Origin: Blasia pusilla | Lineage: Eukaryota > Marchantiophyta > Marchantiopsida > Blasiales | Reading direction: 5' to 3' | Length of the DNA: 64,000 bases | Assembly (NCBI GenBank): GCA_050084515.1 | Contig: CM114272.1 | Coordinates: 12,896,001-12,960,000, forward strand | Shown here: one piece after another, positions 46,491 to 57,179 of the stretch | How the letters are laid out: every line of letters begins with the position of its first letter | Numbering within the stretch: position 1 is the first letter of the stretch | The notes under the pieces: generated by a model | The model's database searches: none | Seen by the model: the letters and a program-made list of their open reading frames with translations, nothing else | Told to the model about the DNA's origin: nothing | Translations under genes and position numbers: made by a program

Positions 46491-46725
46491 AATTGGATAT
46501 GCCATCTCATCCCCACACCCATGTGTTTTGTAAACCGGGGTTGCTCACGCAAAGACGAGACATGGAGGCGGGTTGTAGGATAGTAGAGCGTGTGGATGAG
46601 AGTGGGCGCATATAGGGCATGGGAATAAGTTGACATGGGTGCCAAAAATGGGCAAGATCAAGTCCGAGAGGTGGCATGCAGGAACAAAATAATAGGACGG
46701 ACATGAACTTTGTATGTGTGCAACC
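46491..46725 (+). mobile_element. GGTTGCA inverted-repeat element, diverged
   Basis: Left end GGTTGCATGAAATTGGATA and right end GGACGGACATGAACTTTGTATGTGTGCAACC. The interior is unlike the purine-rich subtype. Confidence 0.65.
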
Positions 46726-47059
46726 TTTTGCATAAACCACCACACCACATCTAGGAATCATCTTGGGGTGGACATTTTGATGGACAAGGTCTGTAGTCAA
46801 TAAATTAGAAAAACGCTTACACAAGAATGACTTGAATTGTGAATGTTTAAGAAATTTGGACCTATAGTTTTCATGTTTGGCTATATATGGGTTATGACTT
46901 CAGTGGATCAAAAGGCATGCTTGGCACCATTGCCAAAATATTTTTACTCTAACGGAGACTTGAAGCCATAGTCGCCTACAACTATTTCAATGGAATATGG
47001 TAGAGCTATTGAACCTTGATGAACCATATGTGGGAATGCAAGAATATTTTGTATGGATG

Positions 47060-47230
47060 GTTCTTTGTTGTAGAATTATGCCCATGGCATTTAAGAACTT
47101 GGCGTTTGCTCTCAACATAACGATTTCTTGTGGTGTGCAACTATTTGAGCAAAAGGTTATCATGTAGGAATTACGGGTTCAGAGGTTTGATCCTTGAGAA
47201 TTTTTTTTTCTTGTATGAAATCTTGATGAC
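47060..47230 (+). pseudogene. Gypsy integrase C-terminal remnant
   Basis: Plus strand gives RIMPMAFKNLAFA, then H-N-D-F-L-W-C-A-T-I and a KGYHVGI segment. This is the same order as VMPMVFENLVIAQ...LRYATI...GGYRP at 54850-54950 and as the minus-strand copy at 15375-15620. Confidence 0.7.
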
Positions 47231-47788
47231 ACTAAATATTATTTCAGGACATAAAATTTCACATCCTACAATATATTATTACCTACAAAATTCCTTGTAT
47301 TTGAGAGTCAAGAAATTGTGGCTTAGAAGTATCATGTGCTTAATTAATTTATTTTTATTGTGGATTTGTACAATGGTGTAAGTACTTCAATTGACGCCTA
47401 TGCCAATAAAAATTATCACATTGCAGTTTGTTGAAGATTAGACTTCTATTATGTTGACAATATAGGAAGTTATCAAGAACTTTATTCAAAGTGTTTGGGT
47501 AAGAATGGTAACAACACCATTGCATCAAGATTAAGGTTTGGTCCATTTGATCCATACTCTTCTACTTTGGATTAAATGACTTTCTCACTAAGTCAATGCT
47601 CATATGATCAACTTTATACACATGTTACCTATATGTGGCTATCTTTTGGAGGGACCTCCATGGAGGCTCTTGAGGTATGTGAGGTGGATAAAGGACTCTC
47701 AAGAGCATTCTTTTTCATGTTGAGCATACGAAACATTGTTGGAAGAAATTATACCATCACTAAAATGAATACAAAATTATATATGTGG
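47231..47788. other. No recognisable feature
   Basis: AT-rich. It adjoins the truncated end of the DNMT-bearing element. Confidence 0.45.
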
Positions 47789-48480
47789 TTTGACATGGCC
47801 AACCGGCAATGACCAAATCAATGGTCCCTACCCGTTCTAAGTCCTGCGCCCCCAACAACGAAATATCCCTCGGTAGGGAACTCTGATACCCCTGTACTGC
47901 GGACGTAGACAATAAGTTGGGAAAACGTAGGCGTAACTGCGCCACATGTCATAGTGAGACGTGCCTCGCAACATCATCACTCTCCACATACAGGTATTGA
48001 TGTACTCGCACTCCTGCCTGCAGCTAACTTGATGCTAATCCCTCCAAAGAGATCTAACACTCGAATACCCTCATCCAGGGTACACCACACAATGGGTGTG
48101 GTATCCAAGGGTGTCATTGTAGCACTCCCTACTACCTCGGGTTCCTCAGACCCGTCACGCTCTGGTGCAAACGCCTCGCTCCACGTAGTCTGCACGTGCT
48201 CATCTGCCAATCGTCGAAGCTCCTCAGTCGAGCCCCACATCGGCACCTCTCCTCCACGGAATGATGCACCTACCATAACACTCCTCTCCATAGAAATGTC
48301 AGGAACGGGAGTATCCTCTGCATGGACATGTCCCTCAATCAAATCACTAGGCCAAGTGATGGCACTGCTAAATGCTACTAAGGTCGCCATCTCTCCTGGC
48401 CGTTGCTCGATCACTGCACCTGTGACTCCAACGGGTAATGAGCTAAGGCGCCCATCACCTGACTGCCATCCTGGACTGTA
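47789..48480 (-). pseudogene. Retrotransposon-borne C5-cytosine DNA methyltransferase (truncated)
   Basis: C5-DNA methyltransferases transfer a methyl group from SAM to cytosine. The 208-codon frame 48603-47977 ends with RVLDLFGGIS (about 48063-48034), motif I of the family (D-x-F-x-G, the SAM-binding loop). A one-base shift follows. The alternative frame continues QAGVRVHQYLYVESDD, matching motif II with the acidic pair after the second strand. One stop later the 61-codon frame 47945-47760 gives DLVIAGWPCQ at about 47819-47790, the catalytic motif IV with Pro-Cys-Gln. The order motif I, motif II, motif IV with about 80 residues between I and IV is that of the catalytic half. Motifs VI, VIII, IX and X are absent because the element ends here. 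The segment lies directly behind the protease in the same pol frame. The motif I wording is closer to DNMT3/DRM-type enzymes than to the DNMT1/CMT type, by eye only. Confidence 0.82.
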
Positions 48481-48499
48481 GGACGCTGACTCCTCCCAG

Positions 48500-48810
48500 T
48501 AATCCAGGGAAAAACCCATCGGATATAACATTGCTCCACCAACCAAGACGTCGTAGGACTCTGCATCAATCACTATCGCCTTTAGCGCGCGCACCGAACT
48601 CATGTTAGTAGGGATGTCGGCGAATCCTCACCATGACCTCCTGTCGGGTGATATACTATATGGTACTCGCTCCATCCAAGGATGTCTGTATCCGGAATGG
48701 ACAACGCTCCACATCGACTCGCGTCAAGCCCAATCCTCTGAATGACGCTTTCCCCAACATCAGGGGTTGCGCTCCTGATCCAACAAGACGCGCTACGGAC
48801 TAAAAGCTCT
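48500..48810 (-). pseudogene. Gypsy aspartic protease
   Basis: Minus strand near 48785-48745 reads SGAQPLMLGKA, the D-S-G-A-type active-site segment. A single-base loss just before the Ser removes the Asp from the frame. It is followed by GLGLTRVDVERCPFRIQTS, and after another shift by the frame starting at 48603, whose YDVLVGGAMLYPMGF and DYWEESASYSPGWQSG segments are the end of this retropepsin lineage. It cleaves the Gag-Pol polyprotein in active relatives. Here it is inactive. Confidence 0.78.
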
Positions 48811-48999
48811 ACCTCTAGGACTCACCAATTGGAAGACCTCTCCTTGGTTATCCAGCAACACAACACCAGGAGAAGCCATGGCACGCTCTATGGCGGGTCT
48901 AGCGGGCATCTCCGCCATTCTAGCGACCATGACTGCCATGAAATCGGCGTGGGCGGTCGAGCATCCGCTCCAAGGGCAGGTCCATCACCTCCTCTACAA

Positions 49000-50925
49000 T
49001 CACCTCTCAACGTGAGGCAGGAACTCCAACTCTGCGCTCATATAGCGACGCGGCCAGCCGAAAAGCCTCGGCGGGCGTACCCCCCAACGTCATATCATTG
49101 GAAGCAGAAAATAAAGGAGTGCGGTACACAACGGTGGCCGCCCCCAACAATGTGCTCGACACATGCCCCTCCTGAGCATCAACAATAGGAGTCATCGCAC
49201 TCGCTTCTCCCATCGCCCTCCGTGCGTGCACACCAACTACATCATCAACTCTCAAGGAAATTTGATGAGGACCCATCGATAGGGTCCTCATTGCTTCGGA
49301 CAATGTGAAGGACTGAGGAAGCTTAGTCTATTTTCTGGCTTCCCCTCGTTGTGGATCCAACTCTGCGGCTGCTCCATGCATCACAACTGCGGCGGCCTCC
49401 ATCTGGGCAACGCCGCACATCCAACCAAGATCCTCCACATCTCTAGCTACTCCATATGATGTCGATGCCACGGATCCGGCATCGGGTAACCTCAATGCCA
49501 TAGCGGCAATCTGCTCCTGTAGCTGCTATATCTGAGAGGCCATCCCAACCTCACGTCCGACATCTCCCTCGGCGGTTCTAGGTGGTGGAACTCTATCTCC
49601 TCCATGGGCGGCTCCACCATCCTGTCGGGCAGCTCCAGCTCCTCGTCCCCCAACGGGACCACCTGGTGCACGATCTCTAGGCCCACCCGGACCGGCTACT
49701 CGATCTGGTGCCCTCTCTGGCCCTCAATATGAATGAAACTCAGGATGTAAGCTGAAACACTTGGCGCATGTAGGACCATACCTCTAGCAATAGTCACACT
49801 GATAACCTCGTGGTGCAGCACCATCTCCTCCTCCATGCTGAGGCATACGTCCATGACCCTGACGAGTCCAATGGTGTTGATGATGGGCTCCACCACATGA
49901 CCAACAAGTAATAGTACGTGGCTGCTGTTGAGCCGCATATGAAGGCGCAAGTCTCTGTGCCACGGGAACCCGATATCCTCCCTGAGCTCGTGGTGCCACA
50001 AATGACCTATCTCGGAGTCCACGTTCTTTGCCAGGTGGTGCGACCAATCGCGACGCTCGCTTGAGAACCCATGGTGGCTACGCTCTCCTCCGCCATGTTG
50101 CGCTCAATGTTCTCGGCGGTCCTAAAAACATCTCTCAATGTAGGGGAGGTGTTCATAAAAAGCACCCCTCCCGCACCCATGGCCGCAGGGTCTGGTCCAG
50201 CATCGCGTACCATGACTGGATAGCCTGAGCCTCTATCACCCCCTCAGGGACGTTGATCAACCGGCGCAAGCGAGTGTAAGCCTCAGGTAAACTCTCACCC
50301 GGGCGCCTCGGGAAGTTGTGGATGCTCCGCAACTTTTCCGTCCGTACCCCTTGGAAGCTCGCCCTCAACTCAACAAAGAACTCAACCACGGGGATAAACC
50401 TGGGACGAACCCGACTAGACGGTGCAACTGCTCCAGTGCGAGTGACCCCTCCTAAAATATCACTAGTGGAGGAGGAAGTAGCCTCTCCTGACTCCTTCTC
50501 CTCATCTGGGAACGGCTCCGTCCATGACACATAGTGTGGGTCGTAGAAGAGTCGCTATGCCTCAATCTCCTGGGCATATCTATGGGAAAACTCATGGTTA
50601 TCGTCCATGGGTGCCCCCTCTAAATGCTGGAACATACCGTTCTATGCTGTAAACAGGTTGAACTCTCTAGAGTTCCTGGCCCGTTTAGAGTCGCACCAAC
50701 TCCTAAACTCTACTATAAAATCGTGCAACTCAATCGTACCAACTGCACCTGAAAACCTACGCGGTCCTCTACCCCGGTCGTCCATCTCGTACGTCCAACT
50801 GGTAGGACCACTCACAATGTGTGGCGATGTGCTCAAAAATTCCTCTACACCCTCCCCCTCGTTTGACAATGATACAGAAGGAGGTCGAGATGGTCCCTGA
50901 AGTGAAGACACTCGGAACCTCACGC
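49000..50925 (-). pseudogene. Gypsy Gag polyprotein with Cys-rich motifs
   Basis: Gag forms the particle and binds element RNA. The N-terminal frame 50923-50642 carries GPRRFSGAVGTIELHDFI and REFNLFTA. Frame 50530-50153 carries VELRASFQGVRTEKL, PRRPGESLPEAYTRLRRL and AQAIQSWYAMLD, a typical retrotransposon Gag capsid segment. Frame 50213-50007 continues (LRDVFRTAENIERNM). Frame 50047-49784 has CWSCGGAHHQHHW, then CDYC and CAKC, two Cys-rich knuckle-like sites. Frames 49686-49492 and 49303-49007 form the acidic/Ala-rich linker to protease. Frame changes join these pieces. Confidence 0.82.
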
Positions 50926-53046
50926 CACTCCGCGTAAAACCTCTAGAGCTACTCTCGGGTTCACCACCTCGCCTCTCAAAGTCCCGAATGGACGCCGTGA
51001 TGACCCTCGTGCCTTTCTCACCCGATCACTCTTGCCTCGCGAGTAATCCCTCAATCATTCATCCCAAACATGCGTTACTCAATCTACACTCTCCCTCCCC
51101 GAGACATGTAAGGTGCGGCAATAAGCGGCGTGGTGCGGCAAATTGACCAGGCTATCATCTCATCGAGAACCTATCCTCAACTTCGGACATCCCACATAGG
51201 TCTATGTCCCCTAAATCACATACATAAATGATGCTCTCAGCATCCACACATCCAATATCCCCAAATAAACTACCCAAATCCCAGAATCCCTCACATGTGC
51301 AGGGTAAAGGACCAGAATGGGTAACCTGAACACATGTTGATGTCGCTCCTCAGCAATTGCAAATCTTGACTCCAACTTGGTAGTGGAGACAACTCCTCCA
51401 ATCAGCAAGTCATACTCCTCTCGTAGTGACGTTGCTCAAAACTCCTCGATAGGCGGTGCAGTTCCAGCAGAACGGTGCGGCGTTGCAGACGGCACAGAAC
51501 GGCTACAAACGGCACGGCCCTCAATGATGGGATGCGGCACTCGGCAGCATACCCTCCTCAATCAACAATAAACCCACACTATGCTCGACAATGCCGGAGA
51601 GGCTCCGCGATCAAGACGGTGCGGTGCGGCCACGAGCGGCACGTCGCGGCAATCGGCGGCGCGTTGCGGCTATGGGCGTTACGTCACGATACCCGATCGT
51701 CGTTGAGTGGCTACCAATCACAATATAGCAGCAGGAAATCAAAACTCAAACACTATAACAAGAGGTCATATACCATCATAGGTTGATGACGGTGGCGGCC
51801 AAAACAAAGAACGTGATGGCGACGCAACTCCGAGAATCAATGAACGTTGTGGAAGACCCTCCACTCCATAACGGAGGCAATGGCAACCAAGGGTGGACCA
51901 TTGACGTTTGACAGTGACTATGACAGTGACAGCCGCCGCCGCCGGTATGGCGGCTGGTTTAGGGTTTGCACAATTTAACCCTAAAAATCGCCTAGCAATG
52001 GCAGTTTTTCAAGATTAACCATAACGTTTTGTTCGCAATTCCAAACTGCGCATTGTTTGTTTTGAGCGTGCACAGCTTTAAAATCTACGCGAGCATCAAA
52101 AAATATTTGGAATCAAACATTTCAGTAAAAACTGACAGAGACTGTCGTAAAGCCCAATGTCTCTTTCTTCTACCCAACATTCGGCAACGCTTCCGCGCTG
52201 ATTCCTCCCAACACAAACGTAAAACCTATAAAAATGCAAATCAGCAAGCAACATGGTGCTCCCGAAAGCACCGGCATGGGACAACCCGCCCCCATACTCA
52301 ATCTCTATCTGAAATTGGGCATCGCTTCCGCGCGCCACTCTTCCACACGAAAAATCGGCAAATGCAAAGAACAATTCAAGCAACCCTTGCTCCGATGAGC
52401 ACTCCCATGAGCCGTTGAACGGGGAACACCGTCCCCAACCTGCAAAAACAGCGAATGACTAGCGAGCTCCCCCATGAAGCTCTCTCACTCTCTCATTCTC
52501 GCATTCTCTCTTTCTCTCATTCTCTCATTGTAAAGTAAGATCCAATCTCTCTCTACACAATCTCACACCATAGCTCTCAAAGGTGTGCACTCTCTCTCAT
52601 GTCAAACCAAACCCACTCTTCTAATGAGAAGCTTGGGTTACACTCACAAGGCAAGGGACCATAGCTCCGCCGCCTCATGCCAAGAGTTTCAACAAAAAGA
52701 GAATGAGCTCTCAAGCTCTCTCTCCTTGGGATATATACCCCTCCCCTCTCCCAAGCTCTCTCCATGGTAACCTATTCTCCCAAGTCACCTCTTTGGCTCT
52801 TGACGTGATGTAGGAGGTCAACGGTCACTTACCAAAAATAGAAATTCGATCATATCCTCAAAATGGTACTTACCTAAAATAGCAAGTTCCTCAATATGAC
52901 TCCAAATGAGCCAAAACAAAGGGGAAACCTGCTCTCTCAGGTTTCCCGGGGCCTCAACTGGTCATCCTCGACCTCCTAGGCCTATCCTCCACTACTCTTG
53001 AAGATGCTCTACTAGATCTCACAGATCTATCCTAAAGGACGTGACA
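50926..53046 (-). mobile_element. 5' LTR and leader of the DNMT-bearing gypsy element
   Basis: TGTCACGTCCTTTAGGATAG at 53046 is the 5' terminus. The LTR/leader border is not certain, since no primer-binding site was recognised; comparison with 19640-20822 suggests the LTR ends between about 51950 and 52050. The leader (51100-51700) contains many GCGGCAC/GTGCCGC-like repeats. Confidence 0.78.
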
Positions 53047-53099
53047 CCATAAGCAGAATTGCACGCAAAGGTAGAGGCTACCTCATGCATTCCATGGTC

Positions 53100-53360
53100 T
53101 ATAGATATGAGTCAAGTTCATCCATTCATGGGATAAGGAAACTTCTATTGACGATACGTCAATAGTTTCAACTTGATTTTGAAGCCACTTACCTTGTTGA
53201 CCAAGATGGATTACGAGTGACCCTTGAGGGATGAGTAGGAGAAAGCCTTTCAACTTCTAAAGGATTAGATTGACATCCACGCCGATATTGAGGAGACATA
53301 TCAAGGGCCGTCCCTTTCTAGTTGCATATAGATTGGAGTATATTCGGGCTTTGTCATGGT
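53100..53360 (+). pseudogene. Gypsy RT C-terminal segment
   Basis: Plus strand, with stops, gives FNLILKPLTLLTK, preceded by FMG-x-x-N-F-Y, matching the conserved F-L-G-L-x-N-F-Y-R-R-Y-V...P-L-T-x-L-T-K stretch. After it come EKAFQLLKD and a H-I-D-W-S segment at about 53325-53345, the start of RNase H. Confidence 0.78.
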
Positions 53361-54079
53361 AGAGGAGATGTAGGGCGAGATAGTATCAAGGCCTTAGAGA
53401 TGTCTTGTACTTCCCTATTTTATAAGGTTGTATATGGCCTACTCTTAGGAGGTAATCTACGAGTGTATGTCATCCTTCCTTTATGAGGAGTGGCATACCT
53501 TGGAGAGGTTTACCTTCCCATCCTTTGTGTGGAGCCACTTGGGCCTATAGGCTCGAGGGCCAGTTGGTAAATGGTCTCGTGAGAGGATCACATGTATAAT
53601 GATTATGGAGGTAGTACCTTATGTACTCCAGATCGTTAGTCACCTCCTAGGAGGAGGTTACTTGTGTGTATAGGTCATCCATAGATGTATCTAGGAGGGG
53701 TATACCTCGGATGAAGCTCATTCAAAGCTCATCTTCCTTGGATCAGATCCATCTTGGGATCATTGATAGAGTGCAAGTTGCATGTATTGAGCTTGGATTC
53801 ACTCTTGAAGAGTGGGCTACGATTGATCGTAGATGGACACATTGAGGGTATATTTGAGATTTTCTCCTATTATTACTGTAATGTGTATCATTGAGTGGAT
53901 GTTTGGATGAAGCATAACTGATTCTAGGTTTCATCAGATTTCATATTCTACACTAACTTTATATTGGGGTTGTCAAGTCGTTCATATGTATATATGTTAG
54001 GATTCATAGTTAGATCAATCTTAGATTTGTGTGTAAGATAACCGATGTATATGGGCAGCGATGTCTATTTGCACAAAAG

Positions 54080-54370
54080 CTACGAGCGGTGCTCACCTCG
54101 CATGATGATAAGGGTAGAGGGTTCATGATGGCTTACGCTAATCGCTCGAACAACGTTGAAGAGGAAAATTTTAGCTCATATGAGGGTGAGTGCTTGGCTA
54201 TAGTGTAGGTTTTCGTGCATGTCACGTGCTACTTATTCCGCAACCCCTTTACCATCATTACTCATCATCAACCACTTGAGTAGTTAATAGAGTCCAACAA
54301 GCGCATAGGGAAGCTTGCTAGATTGGCTCTAGTGTTGCAAGACTATGATTTCTAGGTGGTACGTTGACGT
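54080..54370 (+). pseudogene. Gypsy RNase H
   Basis: Plus strand gives GAVLTSHDDKGREFMMAYAN, SSYEGECLAIV, LFRNPFTIITHHQPLE and SNKRIGKLARLALVLQDYDF. These are the Y-E-x-E-C-L-A and T-D-H-x-P-L positions of Ty3/gypsy RNase H, the Asp of T-D-H being changed to His. Four stops or shifts. Confidence 0.88.
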
Positions 54371-54437
54371 AGGATCTACAGTTGCAATGGTTTGCAATGG
54401 GAAACATATTCAATAGACATACATCCTTAGCTTCTAA

Positions 54438-54719
54438 GGTTGCATCTCGACAAAGTCCGTTTCCGTGGACTTACGTCCGTCCTATAGAAGAACATCTCCG
54501 TATGGGCCCAATCTCCCCCTTCTTTCTCATTCCCCCCACTTGCCATCATGATCAGCACTATCTCGCTTCTTCCTCCTCCCACCTCCCACCTCCATCCCCT
54601 CCCTCCTTGTTTCCTCACCCGCCCTTTCCCTGTCTTCCACCATGAACTATAAAGTGTGGCCCCCACCTTTTGCAATCCATGTTAGTCATAGGGATAGACT
54701 TTTCCGTTTTTGTGCAACC
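54438..54719 (-). mobile_element. GGTTGCA inverted-repeat element nested in the gypsy element
   Basis: Minus orientation: right-hand terminus TTTTCCGTTTTTGTGCAACC and left-hand terminus GGTTGCATCTCGACAAAGTC. Pyrimidine-rich centre (plus strand) and GGGCCCAATCTCCCCC. It separates RNase H from integrase in the host element. Confidence 0.8.
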
Positions 54720-55070
54720 ATGTTACTTTCTTTCTCACCTTACTTGTTACTTTATGGCAGAGAGCCTAATTTACCTACGGCCATCCATCGTGATGTCCGC
54801 GAGGTGTTGAATCTAGATGACCCTAAGCATGTTCTCTGGGGGTTGAGTTGTTTAAGAGCGTTATGCCTATGGTATTTGAGAACTTGGTGATTGCACAGAA
54901 TCAGAATATTTTAAGATATGCGACTATTCGTGAAGGTGGTTATCGACCAAAAATCTTAAGGTTTCATTAGGGAGACTATGTCTACTTATAGCTGACGGTA
55001 CCTGCTACGTTGGATGTGACCGCGTGGCACATCATCTAGAGAGTATGTGATGTATTGCTATCCGGTAATA
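54720..55070 (+). pseudogene. Gypsy integrase C-terminal half
   Basis: Frame to 54890 reads FSPYLLLYGREPNLP, AIHRDV and LNLDDPKHVLW. After a shift: LFKSVMPMVFENLVIAQ, LRYATIREGGYRP, GDYVYL and PATLDVTA. The same order as the minus-strand copy at 15375-15940. The catalytic core upstream is missing, replaced by the nested element. Confidence 0.87.
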
Positions 55071-55110
55071 GCGATGTATGTTGTGGAGCGATGTGAATGT
55101 GCGTGATACT

Positions 55111-55404
55111 TGTCACGTCTATTATAATATATCGACGTGTTTTGGAGAAGTGCCTTTGAAAATATTGGAGGACAGCCTTAAGAGGTTGAGGATGATATGT
55201 TGAGGCCTTGGGTAACCGGAGAGAGAATATTTTCCCTTTATTGGCTCATTTGGAGTTATATATATATATATATATACTTACTATTTTAAGTATATATATT
55301 TATTTTGAGAATAATACTATTTCTACTTTGGGAAATGATCCTTGATCCCCTACAACAGTTAAGAGCCAAGGAGGTGACCCCCGAGCAGAGGTTACCATGG
55401 AGGG

Positions 55405-55497
<93 letters not shown>

Positions 55498-55660
55498 ACC
55501 TCATTCTCTCGTTGTTGAACCTCTTGGCATGAGGCGATGGAACTATGGTCCTCCTTGCTTTGTGAGTAACTCAAACCTCTTATTATGAGAGTGGGTTTGG
55601 TTTGACATGTGAGAGAGATGGAATTTGTGTGCATATTTTGAGCGATTTTCATTCATTGGA
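55111..55660 (+). mobile_element. Gypsy 3' LTR, truncated
   Basis: TGTCACGTCTATTATAATAT at 55111, GGAGGACAGCC, GTAACCGGAGAGAG, the expanded (GA)n tract at 55409-55492, CTTGGCATGAGGCG and GAGTGGGTTTGGTTTGACAT. Homology fades after about 55650. Confidence 0.8.
55409..55492. repeat. (GA)n microsatellite inside an LTR
   Basis: About 42 GA units at the same LTR position as the (TC)n tract at 20302-20376. Also a short (TA)n at 55257-55275. Confidence 0.95.
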
Positions 55661-57179
55661 GATATGTGGATACACAATTGTCTCAATGTGATCTCGGGGG
55701 AGGTGGGAATGACAAGGCATGGATTAGAAAACTGATCTTGTGGTTGGGTGGATAAGAGCATAAATATTGACCCATGCATCTGTCATCATCAAAGGCTACA
55801 CCAACTTTTGTGTCAAAGGATCAACACATCCTCTAGTGACCATGCGTCATACTCATCTTAACATCTAACTTCAAGTGCATGACCACAATACCTTCCTTGG
55901 ATACGATTCACCTACAATCATCTTAGCATCTCAGAATGGTCACATTATTCTCTAGCATACTCTTGTTCAAGGACCCTCTAACACTCTTTTTTATTATGCT
56001 CTTATTTAACAATCTTAGAGTATTTTAACCCAATTGATGTTATACACTCGCGAGGAGTAAAATCGTTCAATTATATCAAAATTTAGAATCAAATTTTTGT
56101 TTTTTTTTTTGCTCTCCACTTCATTGTATGATTATATTCTTTTTACCTCCATGAAGCATTCTTCTAGGTGACACTTGGAGAGCATTCTAGATGTTATACA
56201 AACCTAGCTAAGATTTTCCCCTCTCATGTCAAAATTTGGAATTTCATTCTCTTTACATTTTGGTAGTGTCCACTCCATATTAGTCCTATTGTACGTCATT
56301 ACATGATTACATCTAAAGAAATTTTTGTTATTTCATGGATGGTAAATATGTAAATATGGAAAATTTGAGATGGAGGACAAATTAAGGCTGTGTCTAGACT
56401 TAAAATTCCATTGATATATGTGATTTTCATAAGCTTCTATGTGATGAGGCCCAAAAACAAAAGTATGGTGTTTGCGTTGATAAAATAGAATCTCTCAAAG
56501 AAAGAAAAAAAAGACATACTATAGACTACAAAAAAAAAAAGGAAAGCACTTTATATTGAGGTTGAGCGTGCTTTGGTTCTTGAGAATATTGAAACTATTC
56601 TAAATATGGAGCTTTTGACAATATGATGTATATCTAAATTTATCCTCACTCACATTCCTTCATTCATTATTTATATTTGATTTGTATTTTTTTTCTTTAT
56701 AATATGTTTATTTTTTCTCAATCTCTCCAATAAGGATGGAGTAATGGGGGAGAAAATCAAGAAGCTCATCTTCAATCCACAAAGGATATTATCTATAGCC
56801 AAGACTTGAGTTACCTAATTGTGCACTCCATGAAGTTTTCGAGAATGCATCCACAATCGGATCAACTACTCATGTAACACCACGAGTTGAGTTACGTACC
56901 ACTCTTCCTATTCTTAAATTTTGGACAAATATGAAATTTTCAACATTTTTTTGACTCTTCCCCACATTGGGGAGAAAGAAAGGTCAAGAGTAGATCTCGT
57001 GTCTTTCATTGTTAATGGAGTTGTGTAACCTCCCAAAAGTGCCACTATACCAAATGCTTCTACAATTCGTCCATTGTTTATCGTTGATAGGGTTGTAAGA
57101 GTAAATACATTACTAAATCTTGCAAGGAGGGTAAATTTCCAAGAGAGTGAAAGTAGGAAGGTACGATTATAAAGGAGTT
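55661..57179. other. No recognisable gene
   Basis: AT-rich sequence with short frames. Confidence 0.45.

Larger units (their letters stand above)
47789..53046 (-). mobile_element. Gypsy-type LTR element encoding a C5-DNA methyltransferase, 3'-truncated
   Basis: Minus strand, 5' to 3': LTR and leader (53046 to about 51000), Gag (about 50925-49000), protease (about 48800-48500), C5-cytosine methyltransferase (about 48480-47790), then abrupt loss of homology right after the PCQ motif. RT, RNase H, integrase and the 3' LTR are missing from this copy. The LTR begins TGTCACGTCCTTTAGGATAG and belongs to the family at 10835, 14811, 20822 (minus) and 30965, 55111 (plus). The coding part is strikingly CpG-rich compared with the rest of the window, and its frames are longer, suggesting a younger or less mutated copy. 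Frameshifts are nevertheless present in Gag, protease and the methyltransferase. Confidence 0.88.
53047..55660 (+). mobile_element. Gypsy element, 3' half, plus strand, same LTR family
   Basis: Begins in RT immediately at the terminus of the minus-strand LTR (53046), then RNase H, a nested inverted-repeat element, integrase and the 3' LTR starting TGTCACGTC at 55111. The 5' half (LTR, Gag, protease, DNMT, most of RT) is not present in this orientation. A 53360-54085 segment splits RT and RNase H and may be another insertion. Confidence 0.82.

Noticed and set aside
47954-48481. 175-codon plus-strand frame opposite the methyltransferase
   Set aside because: A shadow of the minus-strand coding frame in CpG-rich DNA. 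The motifs are on the minus strand.
55286-55652. Frames rich in Arg-Glu or Ser-Leu around 55.3-55.6 kb, and a similar one at 20235-20525
   Set aside because: They are translations of GA/TC microsatellites inside LTRs.
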